The notes under the pieces were generated by a model. That model worked only from the letters and a program-made list of their open reading frames with translations. It searched no databases and was not told the DNA's origin. A stretch of 64,000 nucleotides of DNA from Streptomyces sp. SLBN-31 (lineage in GTDB: Bacteria; Actinomycetota; Actinomycetes; Streptomycetales; Streptomycetaceae): positions 2,170,001 through 2,234,000 of the forward strand of contig NZ_VFNC01000002.1 of the NCBI RefSeq assembly GCF_006715395.1, read 5' to 3'. Shown here in pieces: positions 52,820 through 60,596 of this stretch. Position 1 is the stretch's first letter, and the number at the start of each line of letters is the position of its first letter. The translations under genes were made by a program, and so were the position numbers.

Positions 52820-52887
52820 GGACTGCGCGATCGGCCGCGGGCCGTCCGTGGCCGGTCGCGCAGTTCCCCGCGCCCCTTACGGGGCGC
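52820..52887. repeat. Two-hairpin intergenic repeat downstream of the PBP gene
   Basis: First hairpin: GGACTGCGCGATCGGCC (52820-52836) pairs with GGCCGGTCGCGCAGTTCC (52850-52867) with one wobble. Second: GCGCCCC (52870-52876) pairs with GGGGCGC (52881-52887) around TTAC. This sequence type (CGCAGTTCCCCGCGCCCC followed by GGGGCGC) recurs between genes across Streptomyces genomes, from memory. It sits between the convergent PBP and permease genes and probably terminates both. Confidence 0.75.
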
Positions 52888-52902
52888 TGCCGTCACGTCA
52901 CT

Positions 52903-54363
52903 TCACTTGACCCCGAGGATCTGCTCCACCGGATCGATCGCGAAGTACACCAGGAACAGCGCCGACACTCCCCACAACAGCCACTGCACGTCCCGCGCCT
53001 TGCCCAGGACCGCCTTGATGAGGACGTAGGCGAGGAAGCCCGCGCCGATGCCGTCGGTGATGGAGTAGGTGAAGGGCATGACGGCAATGGTGAGGAAGGC
53101 CGGGATGGCGATCTCGTACCGGTCCCAGTCGATGTGCTTGACGTGGGTCATCATCAGGAAGCCGACCGCGATCAACGCGGGCGCCGCGGCCTGCAGCGGG
53201 ACGATGGTCAGCAGCGGTGTGAGGAAGAGCGCCAGGCCGAACAGGCCGCCGGTGATCAGGTTCGCGAAGCCGGTGCGCGCCCCCTCGCCGACGCCGGCCG
53301 CCGACTCGATGTAGGCGGTGTTGGAGGAGGCCGAGCCCAGGCCGCCGGCCACGGCCGCCGCGCCGTCGATGAACAGCACGCGCCCGATCCCCGGCACCTG
53401 CCCCCTGTCGTCCAGCAGTCCGGCCTCCGCGCTGATGCCGACGATCGTGCCCATGGCGTCGAAGAAGTCCGACAGGATCAGGGTGAAGACCAGCAGGACG
53501 GCGGTGAGGATGCCGGCCTTCGCGAAGCCGCCGAACAGGCTGAAGTGGCCGATCAGCCCGAAGTCGGGGGCGGCGACGATCTTGTCCGGCAGCTTGGGGG
53601 TGGTCAGGCCCCAGCTCTTGACGTCGGCGATGGCGTTGATGACGATCGCGACGACCGTCATGGTGACGATGCTGATCAGGATCGCGCCCTTCACCTTGCG
53701 CGCGAGCAGCGCGATGGTGAGCAGCACGCCGAGGCAGAAGACCAGCACGGGCCAGCCGGTGAGCCGGCCGACGGCGCCCAGCTGCACGGGCACGGTGGTG
53801 TTCGCGGCGTCCGGGATCCGGCTGACGAACCCGGCGTCGACGAAGCCGATGAAGGCGATGAACAGGCCGATGCCGACCCCGATGGCCTGCTTCAGCTGGT
53901 GCGGGATCGCGTTCATGATCGCCTCACGGAGCCCGGTGAGGACCAGGACGCAGATCAGGACGCCTTCGAGGACCACCAGACCCATCGCGTCGGGCCAGCT
54001 CATCAGCGGGGCCAGCTGGAAGGCCACGACGGCGTTGAGGCCGAGACCGGCCGCGATGGCGAGCGGGAGGTTGCCGCCGACGCCCATGATGATCGTCATG
54101 ACACAGGCCACCAGGGCGGTGGCGGTGACGAGTTGGCCGGTGTCGAGCTGGTGGCCGAACTTGTCCTTCGCGCTGCCGAGGATGATGGGATTCAGGACAA
54201 GGATGTAGGCCATGGTGAAGAACGTGGCGAAGCCGCCGCGTATCTCCCGGCCGAAGCCGGATCCCCGTTCGGAGATCCGGAAGAACCGGTCGACGCCGTT
54301 CGCCGCTGGTGGCGCGGTACTTGGCCGGCCGGTTGCCTGCTGGGGGTCCTTCGTGTCGGACAT
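52903..54363 (-). CDS. NCS2 family purine permease (AzgA/GhxP-like)
   Basis: A 486-aa membrane protein with 12-14 helices. AzgA-type marks: GGFATFFTMAYILVLNPIIL, AAGLGLNAVVAFQLAP, and LSDFFDAMGTIVGISAEAGLL, then GLGSASSNTAYIESAAGVGEG. This subgroup imports adenine, guanine or hypoxanthine with protons. N-terminal ~22 residues are hydrophilic. Divergent from the sigma-factor gene; 231 bp lie between the two starts. Confidence 0.92.
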   Translation of the reverse strand: MSDTKDPQQATGRPSTAPPAANGVDRFFRISERGSGFGREIRGGFATFFTMAYILVLNPIILGSAKDKFGHQLDTGQLVTATALVACVMTIIMGVGGNLPLAIAAGLGLNAVVAFQLAPLMSWPDAMGLVVLEGVLICVLVLTGLREAIMNAIPHQLKQAIGVGIGLFIAFIGFVDAGFVSRIPDAANTTVPVQLGAVGRLTGWPVLVFCLGVLLTIALLARKVKGAILISIVTMTVVAIVINAIADVKSWGLTTPKLPDKIVAAPDFGLIGHFSLFGGFAKAGILTAVLLVFTLILSDFFDAMGTIVGISAEAGLLDDRGQVPGIGRVLFIDGAAAVAGGLGSASSNTAYIESAAGVGEGARTGFANLITGGLFGLALFLTPLLTIVPLQAAAPALIAVGFLMMTHVKHIDWDRYEIAIPAFLTIAVMPFTYSITDGIGAGFLAYVLIKAVLGKARDVQWLLWGVSALFLVYFAIDPVEQILGVK

Positions 54364-54560
54364 GGGCGGGTGCTCCTCGGTACCTGAGGGGACGGGTGCG
54401 GATGCTGGCTGGATTGTTCCCGCGTCGAACGCGTTTCAGGTTTTCTCCGTGTTACGGAATCGGCCGACCCGTCACACCATGTTCGAAGGCCCGTACGAGA
54501 GCGGGTGGTCCATCGCTGCTACGCTTCCGGATCTCGACCGGGCCACTCCGGATGATCACA

Positions 54561-54576
54561 TGTCATTCACATGACA
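54561..54576. promoter_or_regulatory. Perfect inverted repeat before the sigma-factor gene
   Basis: TGTCAT (54561-54566) and ATGACA (54571-54576) flank TCAC. It lies 18 bp before the GTG start and covers the alternative ATG at 54571. It may be an operator or a leader hairpin. Confidence 0.5.
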
Positions 54577-54594
54577 CGCACAGAGAGGTCGCCC

Positions 54595-55161
54595 GTGGGC
54601 ACTGTCGTCGACGACGCAGCCTCCGTGGAGTTCCATGCCTTCTTCGAACGGCACTACGCCGAACTCTCGCGTCTCGCCCACCTGCTGACCGGCGAGGCGG
54701 ACGCCGCCGACGACCTGGCGGCGGACGCGCTGCTCGCCCTGTGGCACCGCTGGGACCGGGTGCGCTCCGCGGACCACCCGGTCGCCTACGCCCGCGGAGT
54801 CGTCGCCAATCTCGCCCGCACCCGCATCCGCAGCGCCGTCCGCGAACGCCGGCGCGTCTCGCTGTTCTGGTCGCAGCGCGAGGAGAAGACGGAGAACCCC
54901 GACATCGCGGGCGTCGTCGACGTCCAGGAGGCCCTGCGCCGCCTGCCGTTCCGGAAACGGGCGTGCGTGGTGCTGCGGCACGCCTTCGACCTGTCGGAGA
55001 AGGACACCGCGCTCGCCCTGGGTGTTTCCGTGGGTACGGTTAAGTCCCAGACGTCCAAGGGGATGGCCGAACTGCAGAAGATCCTCGGCTCTCGGGGCGG
55101 CCCACAGAAGGTGCACGCGGCGATGGCGCGCGGCGGCGAGACCGGAGGAACGGCGCGATGA
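54595..55161 (+). CDS. ECF-like sigma-70 family RNA polymerase sigma factor (SigE group)
   Basis: A 188-aa sigma factor with only regions 2 and 4. Region 2: YAELSRLAHLLTGEADAADD with YARGVVANLARTRIRS (core and -10 binding). Region 4: LRRLPFRKRACVVLRHAFDL with ALALGVSVGTVKSQTSKGMA (the HTH). GTG 54595 has GAGAGG just upstream and is preferred; an ATG at 54571 lies inside an inverted repeat. Its stop overlaps the next gene by 4 nt, the usual arrangement of a sigma factor and its antagonist. Confidence 0.9.
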   Translation: MGTVVDDAASVEFHAFFERHYAELSRLAHLLTGEADAADDLAADALLALWHRWDRVRSADHPVAYARGVVANLARTRIRSAVRERRRVSLFWSQREEKTENPDIAGVVDVQEALRRLPFRKRACVVLRHAFDLSEKDTALALGVSVGTVKSQTSKGMAELQKILGSRGGPQKVHAAMARGGETGGTAR

Positions 55162-56003
55162 GGCAGCAGGACGTGCACGACGAGCTGCGCGCCCGGCTGC
55201 ACGAGGCGGCCGAGGCGCACGAGCCGGACCGGGCCCGCATGCTGGCCAGGATCGAGCGGGGCATGAGCCCCGAGGCGGACCGTGCCGGGCACCGGGCGAC
55301 GCGGCCGCCGTTGTGGGGCTGGGTGCGCGTGGTGGGTGCCACGACGGCGGTCGCGGGCATGCTCGCGGTCGGCGGTTACGCGGTGGCGTCCGCGGTGAAG
55401 GACGACACTCCCCCGCAGCGGCAGACGGTCGCGGTGTCCCCGACGCCCACGCCGTCGCCGGACGCCACGAGCCGGGCGCCCGTGCCGCCGGTGGAACCGT
55501 CCCCGAGCCGAGCGCCCGGCACCCACCGGCCGAGCGGCACCCCGTCCCCGACGAGGCCCTCCGTCACCGTGCTGCCGTCCGCAGGCGGTGAGAGCGACGG
55601 CCCGCTGTGGGCGGACGGTTCGGTGGACCCGCACAGCAACGACTTCTGGGCGCAGAGCAACGTCACCTTCAAGACCAGCACCCAACTCACCTCTCTCACC
55701 GTCCAGTTGAGGATCGCGCAGACCGGCGGGGTGAGCAACGCGGGTGCCTGGCGCTCGCTGCCGGAGCAGGACTTCGACCTCACCGTCGGCGAGCGGGACG
55801 GGTATCTGGTGTACACCTGGACGCTCAAGGCGGGCCGTACGGTCCCCAAGGGCGAGTGGGTGTTCGCCGGCCAGTACAACCACCAGCGCGGCGGCCGGGA
55901 CGCCGAGGACGACGGCTACACGGTCCGGGCGACGGCGGACGGCGAGAAGCGCGCGGTGGGCGGCGACTTCGCGGCGCACACAAGCGGCGCGGACGGCTCA
56001 TGA
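55158..56003 (+). CDS. Single-pass membrane protein coupled to the sigma factor, possible atypical anti-sigma
   Basis: A 281-aa protein: a charged cytoplasmic segment (residues 1-50: DVHDELRARLHEAAEAHEPD), one membrane helix (about 54-80), a Pro/Ser/Thr linker (about 84-140), and an extracytoplasmic beta-rich domain (about 150-270: FWAQSNVTFKTSTQLTSLTV, WVFAGQYNHQRGGRD). There is no Cys, so the zinc anti-sigma motif (HxxxCxxC) is absent. The topology and 4-nt overlap suggest it holds the sigma factor and senses something outside. I do not recognise the outer domain. Confidence 0.75.
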   Translation: MRQQDVHDELRARLHEAAEAHEPDRARMLARIERGMSPEADRAGHRATRPPLWGWVRVVGATTAVAGMLAVGGYAVASAVKDDTPPQRQTVAVSPTPTPSPDATSRAPVPPVEPSPSRAPGTHRPSGTPSPTRPSVTVLPSAGGESDGPLWADGSVDPHSNDFWAQSNVTFKTSTQLTSLTVQLRIAQTGGVSNAGAWRSLPEQDFDLTVGERDGYLVYTWTLKAGRTVPKGEWVFAGQYNHQRGGRDAEDDGYTVRATADGEKRAVGGDFAAHTSGADGS

Positions 56004-56084
56004 CGCCCGCGCGCCACCGGTTCCCACGGTGACACAACCTCACCTCCCCTTTCGACGTCCCTAGTAGTGCGTAAGAACGGACGG

Positions 56085-56210
56085 AGGACGGTATGACGTT
56101 CTCAGTGGACCTGCTGACCTGAGCCCCCCTCGGTCAGCAGCCGCCGACAGAGCCCCCCTCGTCGGCGACAGTGACGCCCCGCCGGTGACGACCGGCGGGG
56201 CGTCCGTCGT
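56085..56210 (+). ncRNA. Probable 6C small RNA
   Basis: Two adjacent hairpins carry almost identical loops with exactly six C residues. Hairpin 1: CTGCTGACC (56111-56119) with GGTCAGCAG (56132-56140), loop TGAGCCCCCCTC. Hairpin 2: CGCCGAC (56142-56148) with GTCGGCG (56161-56167), loop AGAGCCCCCCTC. A 13-bp terminator follows. This matches the actinobacterial 6C RNA, named for C-rich loops in two stem-loops, which pairs with G-rich ribosome-binding sites. The 5' end is a guess; loop identity and the terminator are direct observations. Confidence 0.8.
56173..56204 (+). terminator. Terminator hairpin of the probable 6C RNA
   Basis: GACGCCCCGCCGG (56173-56185) pairs perfectly with CCGGCGGGGCGTC (56192-56204) around TGACGA, followed by CGTCGTTCC. 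It ends the small RNA and separates it from the GH43 gene. Confidence 0.88.
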
Positions 56211-56343
56211 TCCGGGGCCGGTGCATCGAAAGTTTCGCCCGCCTCCTGCCCGCCTCTGCCTGTTGACGCGCAGTTTCCCGCTGGGAACACTCCGAAGGCG
56301 CGCAACTCCCAACAGAAACCCCCACACTCCGACAGGATCGCCG

Positions 56344-58542
56344 ATGCGCCCCAGAGCCGTGCTCGTCGTCTGCCTCGCCCTCCTCCTCGGCCTGTTCGCC
56401 GCACCGCCCGGTACCGCCCACTCAGGAGCCCCGCCCGTGAAACACCCCAGGTACGCCGGCTATCTCTTCGCCTACTTCACGGGCGAGGGCACCGCCGACG
56501 GCGAACAGATCCGTTACGCCCTCAGCCGGGGCAACGACCCGCTGCACTGGCGTGAGTTGAACCAGGGCAAGCCGGTGCTGACGTCGACGATCGGCGAGAA
56601 GGGGCTGCGCGACCCGTTCGTCATCCGCTCCCCCAAGGGCGACAAGTTCTACCTGATCGCCACCGACCTGCGGATGTACAGGAACAGCAGCGGCAGCTGG
56701 GACCAGGTCCAGCGGCACGGCAGCAAGTCGATCATGATCTGGGAGTCCACCGACCTGGTCCACTGGACCGACCAGCGGCTGGTGAAGGTGGCCCCCGACA
56801 ACGCGGGCAACACCTGGGCGCCGGAGGCCTACTGGGACGACTCGCTCGGCGAGTACGTCGTCTTCTGGGCCTCCAAGCTGTACGCCGACGACGACCCCGA
56901 CCACACCGGCGACCAGTACAACCGCATGATGTACGCGACCACCAAGGACTTCCGCACCTTCAGCGCGCCGAAGGTCTGGGACGACCCGGGCTACTCGGTG
57001 ATCGACTCGACGGTGGTCAAGTACCGGGACACGTACTACCGCTACACCAAGGACGAGCGGAACCCCTCCTCCGACTCCCCCTGCTCGAAGTTCATCACCG
57101 CCGAGAAGTCGACGAGCCTGACCTCCGCCACGTACGACTTCGTCTCCGACTGCATCGGCAGCGGGTCGATCGCCCGCGGCGAGGGGCCGACGGTCTTCCG
57201 GTCCAACACCGACAAGAAGTGGTACCTGTTCATCGACGAGTACGGCGAGCGCGGCTACGTCCCGTTCGAGACCACCGACCTCGACTCGGGCAAGTGGACG
57301 ATGTCGAAGGACTACCAACTGCCCGCGAGTCCGAGGCACGGCACGGTGATGCCGGTGACGCAGGAGGAGTACGACCGGCTGCTGGCCGCCTACCCGAGCA
57401 CCCCCACCTCGGTCATGGACGCCACGGCGAAGGACCAGAAGGGGTACGCCGTCGTCACCGACGGCGCGTCGAAGGTCGTGCTGCCCATGGAGCCCGACGC
57501 CGACCTCGCGCACCTGGCGCCGAGGATCGCGGTCGCCCAGGGCGCGACCATCACTCCCGCGTCCGGTACGCACCGCGACTTCCGCACCTCGCGGACGTAC
57601 ACGGTGACCGCGGCCGACGGCACGAGCCGCACCTGGACGGTCGAGGCCGTGCGCACCCGGAGCCCGATCCTGCCCGGCCTGAACGCCGACCCGGACGTGG
57701 CCTATCTGGACGGCCGGTACTGGATCTATCCGACGACGGACGGCAACCAGGGCTGGGGCAGCACGAGTTTCAAGGCGTACTCCTCCCGCGACCTGGTCCA
57801 CTGGAAGGACCACGGAGTCGTGCTGGACCTCGGTCCGGACGTCTCCTGGGCGGACAAGTACGCGTGGGCGCCCGCGATCGCCGAGCGCGACGGCAAGTAC
57901 TACTTCTACTTCTGCGCCGAGCAGCAGATAGGCGTCGCGGTCGCCGACTCCCCGGCCGGCCCGTTCAAGGACGCCCTCGGCAAACCCCTGGTGGCGAAGG
58001 GCGGTTCGCTGGGGGGCCAGATGATCGACCCGGCCGTCTTCACGGACGACGACGGGACGTCGTATCTCTACTGGGGCAACGGGCACGGGTACGTGGTCCC
58101 GCTGAACGACGACATGACGTCGTACGACCCGGCGAAGGTGAAGGACATCACGCCGGCCGGCTTCCGCGAGGGTTCCTTCGTGGTCAAGCGGAAGGGCACG
58201 TACTACTTCACCTGGTCCGAGGACGACACCCGCAGCGAGGACTACCACGTCGCCTACGCGACGGGACCGTCCCCGCTCGGCCCGTGGACCGAGCGGGGGA
58301 CGATCCTGTCGAAGCGTCCCGAGTACGGGATCCTGGGCACCGGCCACCACTCCGTGGTGAACGTGCCCGGCACCGACGACTGGTACATCGTCTACCACCG
58401 GTTCGCCCTCGCCGGGCCGGGACAGCCCGGCGGTGACGGCATGCACCGGGAGACGACCGTCGACCGGCTGTGGTTCGCCGCGGACGGTACCCTTCAGCCG
58501 GTCGTGCCGACCCTGGAGTCGATCAGGCCCGTACGGGACTAA
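56344..58542 (+). CDS. Secreted protein with two GH43-like beta-propeller domains
   Basis: A 732-aa exported protein: signal peptide (residues 1-26, VVCLALLLGLFAAPPGTAHS), first GH43-like five-bladed propeller (about 35-340: GLRDPFVIRSPKGDKFYLIA, WAPEAYWDDSLGEYVVFW), a linker domain (about 355-435), and a second GH43 domain (about 440-732: NADPDVAYLDGRYWIYPTTD, WAPAIAERDGKYYFYFCAE, MIDPAVFTDDDGTSYLYWGN). GH43 enzymes release arabinose or xylose from plant polysaccharides. ATG 56344 with AGGA upstream. Its stop overlaps that of the convergent phosphatase by 3 bp. Confidence 0.9.
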   Translation: MRPRAVLVVCLALLLGLFAAPPGTAHSGAPPVKHPRYAGYLFAYFTGEGTADGEQIRYALSRGNDPLHWRELNQGKPVLTSTIGEKGLRDPFVIRSPKGDKFYLIATDLRMYRNSSGSWDQVQRHGSKSIMIWESTDLVHWTDQRLVKVAPDNAGNTWAPEAYWDDSLGEYVVFWASKLYADDDPDHTGDQYNRMMYATTKDFRTFSAPKVWDDPGYSVIDSTVVKYRDTYYRYTKDERNPSSDSPCSKFITAEKSTSLTSATYDFVSDCIGSGSIARGEGPTVFRSNTDKKWYLFIDEYGERGYVPFETTDLDSGKWTMSKDYQLPASPRHGTVMPVTQEEYDRLLAAYPSTPTSVMDATAKDQKGYAVVTDGASKVVLPMEPDADLAHLAPRIAVAQGATITPASGTHRDFRTSRTYTVTAADGTSRTWTVEAVRTRSPILPGLNADPDVAYLDGRYWIYPTTDGNQGWGSTSFKAYSSRDLVHWKDHGVVLDLGPDVSWADKYAWAPAIAERDGKYYFYFCAEQQIGVAVADSPAGPFKDALGKPLVAKGGSLGGQMIDPAVFTDDDGTSYLYWGNGHGYVVPLNDDMTSYDPAKVKDITPAGFREGSFVVKRKGTYYFTWSEDDTRSEDYHVAYATGPSPLGPWTERGTILSKRPEYGILGTGHHSVVNVPGTDDWYIVYHRFALAGPGQPGGDGMHRETTVDRLWFAADGTLQPVVPTLESIRPVRD

Positions 58543-59336
58543 CTGACGAAGTACGTCGGGTTCGGCAGCTTGTACGTGCGGTCGGCGTAGCCGCCCTCCA
58601 GGTCGGAGTACTGGTCGCCGAAGTTGGCGACGATCTCGTACCCGAGGTCGTCCTCGATGTGCTCGCGGGTGCCGGACTTGTACTGCACGGTGGTGCAGGT
58701 CCAGGTGCCGGGCGTGGCGCAGGAGGACAGGTAGGCCGGCGGGTTGGCCTTGTCCTTGAGGAACATGTGGTCGGCGTCGAGGTTCACATCGGCGCCGATC
58801 TTCTTCAGGTTCTCGACGGCGGCGTTGCGCTGGGCCTCGCTCAGACCGGAGTTGTAGAAGACCTCGACGCCCTTGGACTCGGCGTAGCGGACCAGCTCGG
58901 CGCTGCCGAAGACGCCCGGGCGGTCCGCCTTGTTCACGTAGTCGGCCCACGTGGTCGAGTTGTAGGTGTAGTTGTAGCGCTTCTCGTAGTCCAGGCTGAG
59001 CAGCAGCGTGTCGTCGATGTCGAAGACGACGGCCGGCTTCTCGCCACGGTGGTGGGCCTTGCGGGCCGCCTGGTCGATGTACTTGTGGGCGGCGGCGTCG
59101 ATGTGCGCCAGGTCCTGGGCGTACGGGCTGTCCGGGGACGCCTGGTACACGCCGTTGGCGTCCGCCGTGGTGCCGTAGTAGGTGTCGATGTCCTTCACCA
59201 GGAGCCCGATGTTGTAGGGCTCGTGAGTGGAGTTGGCCGTGGACTGTCCGGCCGTGGCCGCACCGGCGCCGTAGAGGGCGCCGCCGGAGAGGGCACACGC
59301 TGCGGCGATCGCCGCGATACGCAGTGGCTTATGCAT
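58539..59336 (-). CDS. Secreted HAD-family acid phosphatase
   Basis: A 265-aa class B-type acid phosphatase. Signal peptide (residues 1-29). HAD motif I AVVFDIDDTLLLS (nucleophile Asp), motif II VEVFYNSGLSEAQRNAAVENL, with Lys in HMFLKDKANPP and the late acidic VANFGDQYSDLEGGYAD. Releases phosphate outside the cell. Two Cys (SSCATPGTWTC) may form a disulfide. Reverse strand, convergent with GH43. Confidence 0.92.
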   Translation of the reverse strand: MHKPLRIAAIAAACALSGGALYGAGAATAGQSTANSTHEPYNIGLLVKDIDTYYGTTADANGVYQASPDSPYAQDLAHIDAAAHKYIDQAARKAHHRGEKPAVVFDIDDTLLLSLDYEKRYNYTYNSTTWADYVNKADRPGVFGSAELVRYAESKGVEVFYNSGLSEAQRNAAVENLKKIGADVNLDADHMFLKDKANPPAYLSSCATPGTWTCTTVQYKSGTREHIEDDLGYEIVANFGDQYSDLEGGYADRTYKLPNPTYFVS

Positions 59337-59378
59337 GACAGGTTTCTACGCGCGTCACCCCCGCGGGCGCGAGCCCCG

Positions 59379-59407
59379 TTGCCCGATCGATACCTCGATC
59401 GGAGGCA
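59379..59407. terminator. Hairpin between the PL9 and HAD genes
   Basis: CCGATCGA (59383-59390) pairs with TCGATCGG (59395-59402) around TACC; the stem extends, with a bulge, through TTGCC and GGCAA. It lies downstream of the pectate lyase gene and upstream of the phosphatase gene on the reverse strand. The A-run follows on the plus strand, so it is not a textbook terminator for that direction. Confidence 0.5.
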
Positions 59408-59445
59408 AAAAACGGGTCAAGCGCCCTGGACGGGAGGGTTCCGGT

Positions 59446-60558
59446 TCAGTTCATCGTCGCTCCGATGGTGGAGCTGCCCGTCGTCAGGAAGGTCGTCGCG
59501 GGCAGGGAGCCGTCGGACCGGCGGGCGTTGTAGACGGTCGTCGCGTCGGTCGACCTGAAGGCCGGGGTGGAGATGCCGGAGTCCCAGTTGTTGCCTGCCG
59601 AGGTGACCGAGGAGCCCTTGCTCACCGAGCCGCCCGCGTTGCTCACGGCCAGGTTCTTGCCGAGCTTCGCCGCGCCGGTGGCGAAGTAGTAGCCCCATTT
59701 GGCGTTGGCATAGGCCGTGGTGCGGTTGATGACGATCGCGCCGGTGTTGGAGTTCTCGGTGAAGCCGTTGCCCGCGTTGTCCCAGGCGGCGGAGTTGTTG
59801 ACGACGTGGGCGACCGCGGGGCCGTTGCCGCCCAGCTTGTAGCCGTTGCCGTTGCCCTCGAAGGCGCTGTCGCCCCAGCGGTTCTTGCCGTTGCCGAAGG
59901 ACCAGGTGTGCTCGATGGTGACCGGCGAGGAGAAGGACCACAGGTCGATGCCGTCATCCGAATTGTTGTACAGGCGCGCCCCGGTGACCTGGTTGCCGGT
60001 GCCGGAGCCGAACTTGATGGCGACTCCGTCGGCGTTCTGGCCGTGGGTGGCGGCGTCGTAGTTGCCGTAACTGTCCAGGTTCTTCACGGTGTTGTTGACC
60101 GTGCCGTCGCCGGTGAGGGTGAAGCCGGAGTCGCCGCCGTTGATGGTCTTGACGTTGTTCCAGTTGGTGCCGGTGCAGGACTGGCAGACGACCGCGCTGT
60201 CCGGGGAGTTCTGGAAGGTGATGTTCGAGACGTTCCAGTAGTCCGCGGTCAGCTTGAAGATCCAGGAGCCGGAGGGCAGGGACGAGCCGTCGATCTTCAC
60301 GGTCTCCGAGCCGTACGCGGTGAGCGTGACGGGCGACGAGGAGGTGCCGTTGGCGGTGGACTGGAGGGTGGCCGTCGGGTAGTAGGTGCCGCCACGGACC
60401 TGGATGACCGTGCCGGCGGTGGCGTTCTTGATGGCGTTGGACAGGTCGGTGGAGTTGCTGACGACCACGGTGGCGGCCTGCGCCTGGGTGGGCAGGACGG
60501 CGAGGCCCGCGCCGACGGCGAGGGCGGCGAGGGTGGCGAGTGCGGTAGGACGAGACAT
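59446..60558 (-). CDS. Secreted pectate lyase, polysaccharide lyase family 9-like
   Basis: A 370-aa right-handed beta-helix enzyme with a signal peptide (residues 1-28, cut near QAQA). Repeated Asn/Gly-rich turns fit a parallel beta-helix: LYNNSDDGIDLWSFSSPVTI and SAFEGNGNGYKLGGNGPAVA are typical of PL9/PelX-type lyases. It cleaves polygalacturonate by beta-elimination with Ca2+. ATG 60558 has AAAGGACC upstream. Part of a pectin-degrading block. Confidence 0.89.
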   Translation of the reverse strand: MSRPTALATLAALAVGAGLAVLPTQAQAATVVVSNSTDLSNAIKNATAGTVIQVRGGTYYPTATLQSTANGTSSSPVTLTAYGSETVKIDGSSLPSGSWIFKLTADYWNVSNITFQNSPDSAVVCQSCTGTNWNNVKTINGGDSGFTLTGDGTVNNTVKNLDSYGNYDAATHGQNADGVAIKFGSGTGNQVTGARLYNNSDDGIDLWSFSSPVTIEHTWSFGNGKNRWGDSAFEGNGNGYKLGGNGPAVAHVVNNSAAWDNAGNGFTENSNTGAIVINRTTAYANAKWGYYFATGAAKLGKNLAVSNAGGSVSKGSSVTSAGNNWDSGISTPAFRSTDATTVYNARRSDGSLPATTFLTTGSSTIGATMN

Positions 60559-60596
60559 GGAGAGCGGTCCTTTGCTCGTGCGGGTGGGGGGATGGT

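Larger units (their letters stand above)
56004..56343 (+). other. Intergenic region with small-RNA-like structure
   Basis: 340 bp between the membrane-protein stop and the GH43 start. It contains a probable 6C small RNA with terminator (separate entries). The remainder, 56210-56343, should hold the GH43 promoter and leader. No protein-coding frame with a ribosome-binding site was found in it. Confidence 0.7.
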
